From NCBI GenBank assembly GCA_020437045.1, contig JAGQWV010000424.1, forward strand, positions 1 through 10,482: a DNA stretch of 10,482 nucleotides, read 5' to 3'. Shown in pieces: positions 8,103 to 10,482 of the stretch. Position 1 is the first letter of the stretch; each line of letters opens with the position of its first letter. The notes under the pieces were generated by a model. The model did no database searches. It was not told the DNA's origin and saw only the letters and a list, made by a program, of their open reading frames with translations. Made by a program: the position numbers and the translations under genes. This DNA comes from Saprospiraceae bacterium (lineage in GTDB: Bacteria > Bacteroidota > Bacteroidia > Chitinophagales > Saprospiraceae).

Positions 8103-8414
8103 CTATTTCTTTTTCTTTTTAAACATTTCTAACATGCGATCGGTCACGGCAAAACCCCCAATCACATTCACCATTCCCAGGATCACCCCCAAAGTGCCAA
8201 GACTCAATTGTAACATATCATCTGGAGCCGCTCTTCTTACCAGGATGATCGCTCCTATGATCACCACCCCACTTACTGCATTAGCCCCCGACATCAGGGG
8301 AGTATGCAAAACCGTAGGCACCTTTGAAATCACCTCAAATCCAAGAATAATGGTAAAAATGAGCAAATAAATCATGATTAATTGCTCATTAAAAAAATGG
8401 AGAATAGTATCCAT
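8103..8414 (-). CDS. pntAB: NAD(P) transhydrogenase, alpha subunit part 2 (membrane segment)
   Basis: This 103-residue membrane protein corresponds to the C-terminal helices fused to the NAD-binding domain in E. coli PntA. Here it is a separate gene, as in Rhodospirillum rubrum and many other bacteria. It has about three membrane segments (roughly 12-30, 43-60 and 70-90). The diagnostic stretch is VPTVLHTPLMSGANAVSGVV (32-51), and the C-terminus is GFAVTDRMLEMF plus five lysines. It lies between the NAD-binding subunit gene (10-base gap) and pntB (2-base gap), in the standard gene order. Together with PntB it forms the dII proton channel that couples hydride transfer between dI and dIII. The product is complete and not a truncation. 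Confidence 0.94.
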   Translation of the reverse strand: MDTILHFFNEQLIMIYLLIFTIILGFEVISKVPTVLHTPLMSGANAVSGVVIIGAIILVRRAAPDDMLQLSLGTLGVILGMVNVIGGFAVTDRMLEMFKKKKK

Positions 8415-8424
8415 ATTTCTTCTT
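8415..8424 (-). promoter_or_regulatory. A/G-rich translation-initiation leader before the alpha-2 start
   Basis: On the minus strand the gap between the alpha-1 stop and the alpha-2 ATG reads AAGAAGAAAT. It is purine-rich but lacks a GGAGG core. A very similar AAAAAGAAAT run lies just before the pntB ATG. This suits the A-rich, weakly Shine-Dalgarno initiation regions usual in Bacteroidota, and it suggests that the three subunits are translated from one message with similar leaders. Confidence 0.3.
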
Positions 8425-9498
8425 TTATTGGGTGATACAAGCAGAACTTACGATCTCGTTTTCGAAGTCGAGATTTAGCTCACCCTCTTTAATGATTAGT
8501 TTTAGAAAATTTAGTAAGTTATTGGCATAGAGTGTACTGGCGTCTTCCGGCATAGCACTGGCTAGATCGGAATCCCCAATAATCCAGATTACCTTATGTT
8601 GAATGGTCTGTCTGTCCTGGGTCAATTCGCAATTCCCGCCAGTGGATGCTGCCAGATCAACAATGACTGACCCTGGTTTCATGGCTTCAACCGTACTGGT
8701 TGGCACCAAAATTGGCGCTTTTCTGCCCCGTACCTGGGCCGTAGTGATGATGACATCGGCATTCATCGCTCTTTTTTGCACTTCTTCTCGCTGACGTCGG
8801 ATAAAATCTTCATCCTGCTCTACCGCATAACCTCCAGCTCCAGTATCTTCCTTTGCTCCGGCAACTTCCACAAATCGAGCACCTAAACTCTCAACTTCCT
8901 GTTTTGCCGCTGAACGCGTATCGAAAGCCTCTACTTGTGCACCAAGTCGCTTTGCCGTGGCTATGGCTTGCAGTCCCGCAACTCCTGCACCTAATATTAG
9001 CACCTTTGCTGGTTTGATACTACCTGCTGCGGTGATCATCATCGGAAAATATCTAGGCAGTTTTAAGGCCGCACTTAGCACAGCTTTATATCCGGCAATC
9101 GATGCCATTGAACTCAGAACGTCCATGGACTGGGCCAATGTCGTTCGGGGTATCATATCCATACTGATGGCCTGAACTCCTAAGCGTTTCAATCGATCAG
9201 AGACGTCCTTATCAAAAAATGGTTTATATTCAGCAATTGTCAGTGCACCATTTTTTATGGTCTTTAACTCCTCATCTTCAAGAGGTTGAATGCTGATTAC
9301 CAAATCTGCGTCTTCTAGTACATCTTTCCGGTTGGCTACCTTTGCTCCTTCGTACTTGTCATCGGAAAATCCGGCCTGCAATCCGGCATTGGATTCGAGG
9401 ATTATGTCAGCTCCGAGGTCCTGAAGCTTTTTTGCAACTAGTGGAACAACAGCCACCCGCTGGTCGTTTTGTTCTGAGAGAATCCCTATTTTCATCAT
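8425..9498 (-). CDS. pntAA: NAD(P) transhydrogenase, alpha subunit part 1 (NAD-binding dI)
   Basis: This 357-residue soluble dI component binds NAD(H) and passes hydride to NADP+ on the beta subunit at the cytoplasmic face of the inner membrane. It belongs to the alanine dehydrogenase/PntA family. Features are RVAVVP near the start (14-19) and the RQD loop IPRTTLAQSMD (Arg118, Gln123, Asp126) followed by LSSMASIAGYKAV (128-140). The Rossmann dinucleotide motif is GAGVAG (170-175), with the acidic AFDTR (191-195) after it. TTAQVRGRKAP (252-262) and VIVDLAASTGGNCE (278-291) follow. It ends after the dI domain. The membrane helices that follow in fused PntA are encoded by the next gene. Two adjacent ATGs (9496-9498 and 9493-9495) are possible starts, and the family usually begins at M-K-I-G-I, so the second is equally likely. 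It is the first gene of the pnt operon, 99 bases after the upstream PhK-like gene. No firm promoter was seen in that gap. Confidence 0.96.
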   Translation of the reverse strand: MMKIGILSEQNDQRVAVVPLVAKKLQDLGADIILESNAGLQAGFSDDKYEGAKVANRKDVLEDADLVISIQPLEDEELKTIKNGALTIAEYKPFFDKDVSDRLKRLGVQAISMDMIPRTTLAQSMDVLSSMASIAGYKAVLSAALKLPRYFPMMITAAGSIKPAKVLILGAGVAGLQAIATAKRLGAQVEAFDTRSAAKQEVESLGARFVEVAGAKEDTGAGGYAVEQDEDFIRRQREEVQKRAMNADVIITTAQVRGRKAPILVPTSTVEAMKPGSVIVDLAASTGGNCELTQDRQTIQHKVIWIIGDSDLASAMPEDASTLYANNLLNFLKLIIKEGELNLDFENEIVSSACITQ

Positions 9499-9597
9499 TA
9501 CATTGCTAATCGCGAGCGAAATTAAAGAAATGTTTTAGTTATTTGGCAGCATACCAAAGATTATTAGCTCACCACTAAGGGTGATCTATATCATTTC

Positions 9598-10482
9598 TTA
9601 GTCACGATTTTGGCTAACTACTTTCATCAAAAACATAATTGATTTTACAATATAGCCGGAAGTCTCCGCTGGAGGCAGTTGATAAAAGTGTGTCCAGGCA
9701 TCTGCCTTGTGGTCGTGATATGTGTGGGCTAATTCCGGGAAGGCAGAGGTAAAAGCAAGGCGAACGGCATGTCCATTAATAATATCAAACGAGATGTAAT
9801 CGTTTATGTATAAGTCTGGGTTTTGCAGGCCAAAACTAACCGTCACAAGCATGGATTCCATAGTGAGGTAGCGGTATTCGGGTGCCGGGATTTTGTTTAA
9901 TAAATATTCAATCCGCAACTGAAACGCCTTTTCACCAGAAGTCATATCGGATAAAATGACTCGACTCTCTAGACGATTACGACGATCCAGTTTGTCTCCG
10001 ATGATGATTCCTTCCGCTTGATAAAAAAGTTGATAGATTCGGGTGTAAAAATCCTCGGTTGCTTTATGGAGTGTGCCCTGAATGCGGCGCCAAATAAGCC
10101 ATCCTTCTTCAGGTTGTTCTGTGGCCAGATCTGATTGATCGAGCTCCCATGACAAAGGTTTTTGTAAACTTTTACCCTGAAGTGATTCGAGTCTCTGAAG
10201 ATTCTTACCAGCAATGGTATACCGCTGCAATATCGTTTTTAAAAGTATTTGAATTCGCGATGGCGGTAATGCCAGCAGGCGCTCATACGCATCTTCTTGT
10301 GGCAATTTTTCCCTCCGGGCCAGCTCTCCAACGATAAGTAGGATGATATAAGAGACTCGTATGGTAATCAGATCTTTAAATAAATGAGGATGCGAGCGTA
10401 TCAATATACCCAGATAAACTAGTACTTCCTGTGTAAGGACCCGATCCCGGTAATCATCACGCCAATACCGGCTTATCTTGTA
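9598..10482 (-). CDS. Phosphorylase kinase alpha/beta-like (GH15-type) protein, C-terminal part; runs off the window edge
   Basis: An open frame of 294 codons plus stop continues without interruption to the right edge, so the 5' part is missing. An internal TTG at 10402-10404 is not a credible start, because in-frame coding (including YWRDDYRDR) continues upstream of it. Numbered from the edge, it shows LPPSRIQILLKTIL (72-85), WLIWRRIQGTLHK (128-140), DFYTRIYQLFYQAEGIIIGD (144-163), LSDMTSGEKAFQLRIEYLLN (177-196), KIPAPEYRYLTMESMLV (197-213) and FYQLPPAETSGYIVKSIMFL (266-285). These blocks correspond in order and spacing to the C-terminal domain of eukaryotic phosphorylase kinase alpha and beta subunits as I remember them (RRxDGAL, FYxxVW, MTxGExxF, LNxxPxPEYR). 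In such proteins a GH15 glucoamylase-like domain lies N-terminal, here expected beyond the edge. There is no CaaX end. The function in bacteria is not established, and a role in glycogen/alpha-glucan sensing is inference. The family call rests on recalled motifs. Confidence 0.78.
   Translation of the reverse strand, partial: YKISRYWRDDYRDRVLTQEVLVYLGILIRSHPHLFKDLITIRVSYIILLIVGELARREKLPQEDAYERLLALPPSRIQILLKTILQRYTIAGKNLQRLESLQGKSLQKPLSWELDQSDLATEQPEEGWLIWRRIQGTLHKATEDFYTRIYQLFYQAEGIIIGDKLDRRNRLESRVILSDMTSGEKAFQLRIEYLLNKIPAPEYRYLTMESMLVTVSFGLQNPDLYINDYISFDIINGHAVRLAFTSAFPELAHTYHDHKADAWTHFYQLPPAETSGYIVKSIMFLMKVVSQNRD

Noticed and set aside
8106..8120. Run of A/G bases encoding five lysines at the end of the alpha-2 gene, considered as a programmed frameshift site joining it to pntB.
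   Set aside because: The alpha-2 gene has a normal family end and pntB has its own ATG and a full-length N-terminus. Separate proteins are the known arrangement.
9569..9584. TCACC/GGTGA inverted repeat between the PhK-like gene and the pnt operon.
   Set aside because: The stem is only 5 bp and no T-run follows on either strand, so it is too weak to call a terminator or an operator.

Overview
The window looks like a chromosomal core region of a member of the Bacteroidota, probably near the Saprospiria/Lewinella-type lineages. Three observations point that way: an exported protein with a type IX secretion (T9SS) type A C-terminal sorting domain, start codons without clear Shine-Dalgarno sequences and preceded by A-rich leaders, and a TAnnTTTG-type -7 promoter element before the T9SS gene. 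Base composition looks even and moderate (low-to-mid 40s % GC by eye, not computed). I see no tRNA, rRNA, CRISPR array, IS element or phage gene. Eight of the nine genes are on the minus strand. No gene-free stretch exceeds 300 bases.

Layout, left to right. 49-924 (-): a bile acid:sodium symporter (BASS) family membrane transporter, followed downstream by a palindromic terminator-like hairpin near the left edge. 1185-3290 (-): a predicted lipoprotein of the YyaL/SPATA20 (DUF255) family with a thioredoxin-like CHWC motif. It overlaps by 4 bp (ATGA) with 3287-3778 (-), an SRPBCC-fold protein, so the two are probably translationally coupled. 3906-4856 (+): the only plus-strand gene, a secreted T9SS cargo protein with a possible PCMD-like beta-sandwich. 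4905-6485 (-): ATP-dependent phosphoenolpyruvate carboxykinase, convergent with the T9SS gene. 6694-9498 (-): a tight three-gene operon for the proton-translocating NAD(P) transhydrogenase in its split-alpha form (alpha-1, alpha-2, beta). 9598-10482 (-): the C-terminal part of a gene that runs off the right edge. I read it as a bacterial relative of the C-terminal domain of phosphorylase kinase alpha/beta subunits.

Functionally, the right half groups central carbon and redox metabolism. PEPCK makes PEP from oxaloacetate (gluconeogenesis), the transhydrogenase uses proton-motive force to make NADPH, and the PhK/GH15-like protein suggests a link to glycogen or alpha-glucan handling. This link is inferred from neighbourhood only. 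The left half is a mix of transport and envelope-associated functions.

I found no strong evidence of a new defence or mobile system. The most interesting item is the PhK-alpha/beta-like protein at the right edge, followed by the secreted/lipidated DUF255 protein coupled to an SRPBCC protein.
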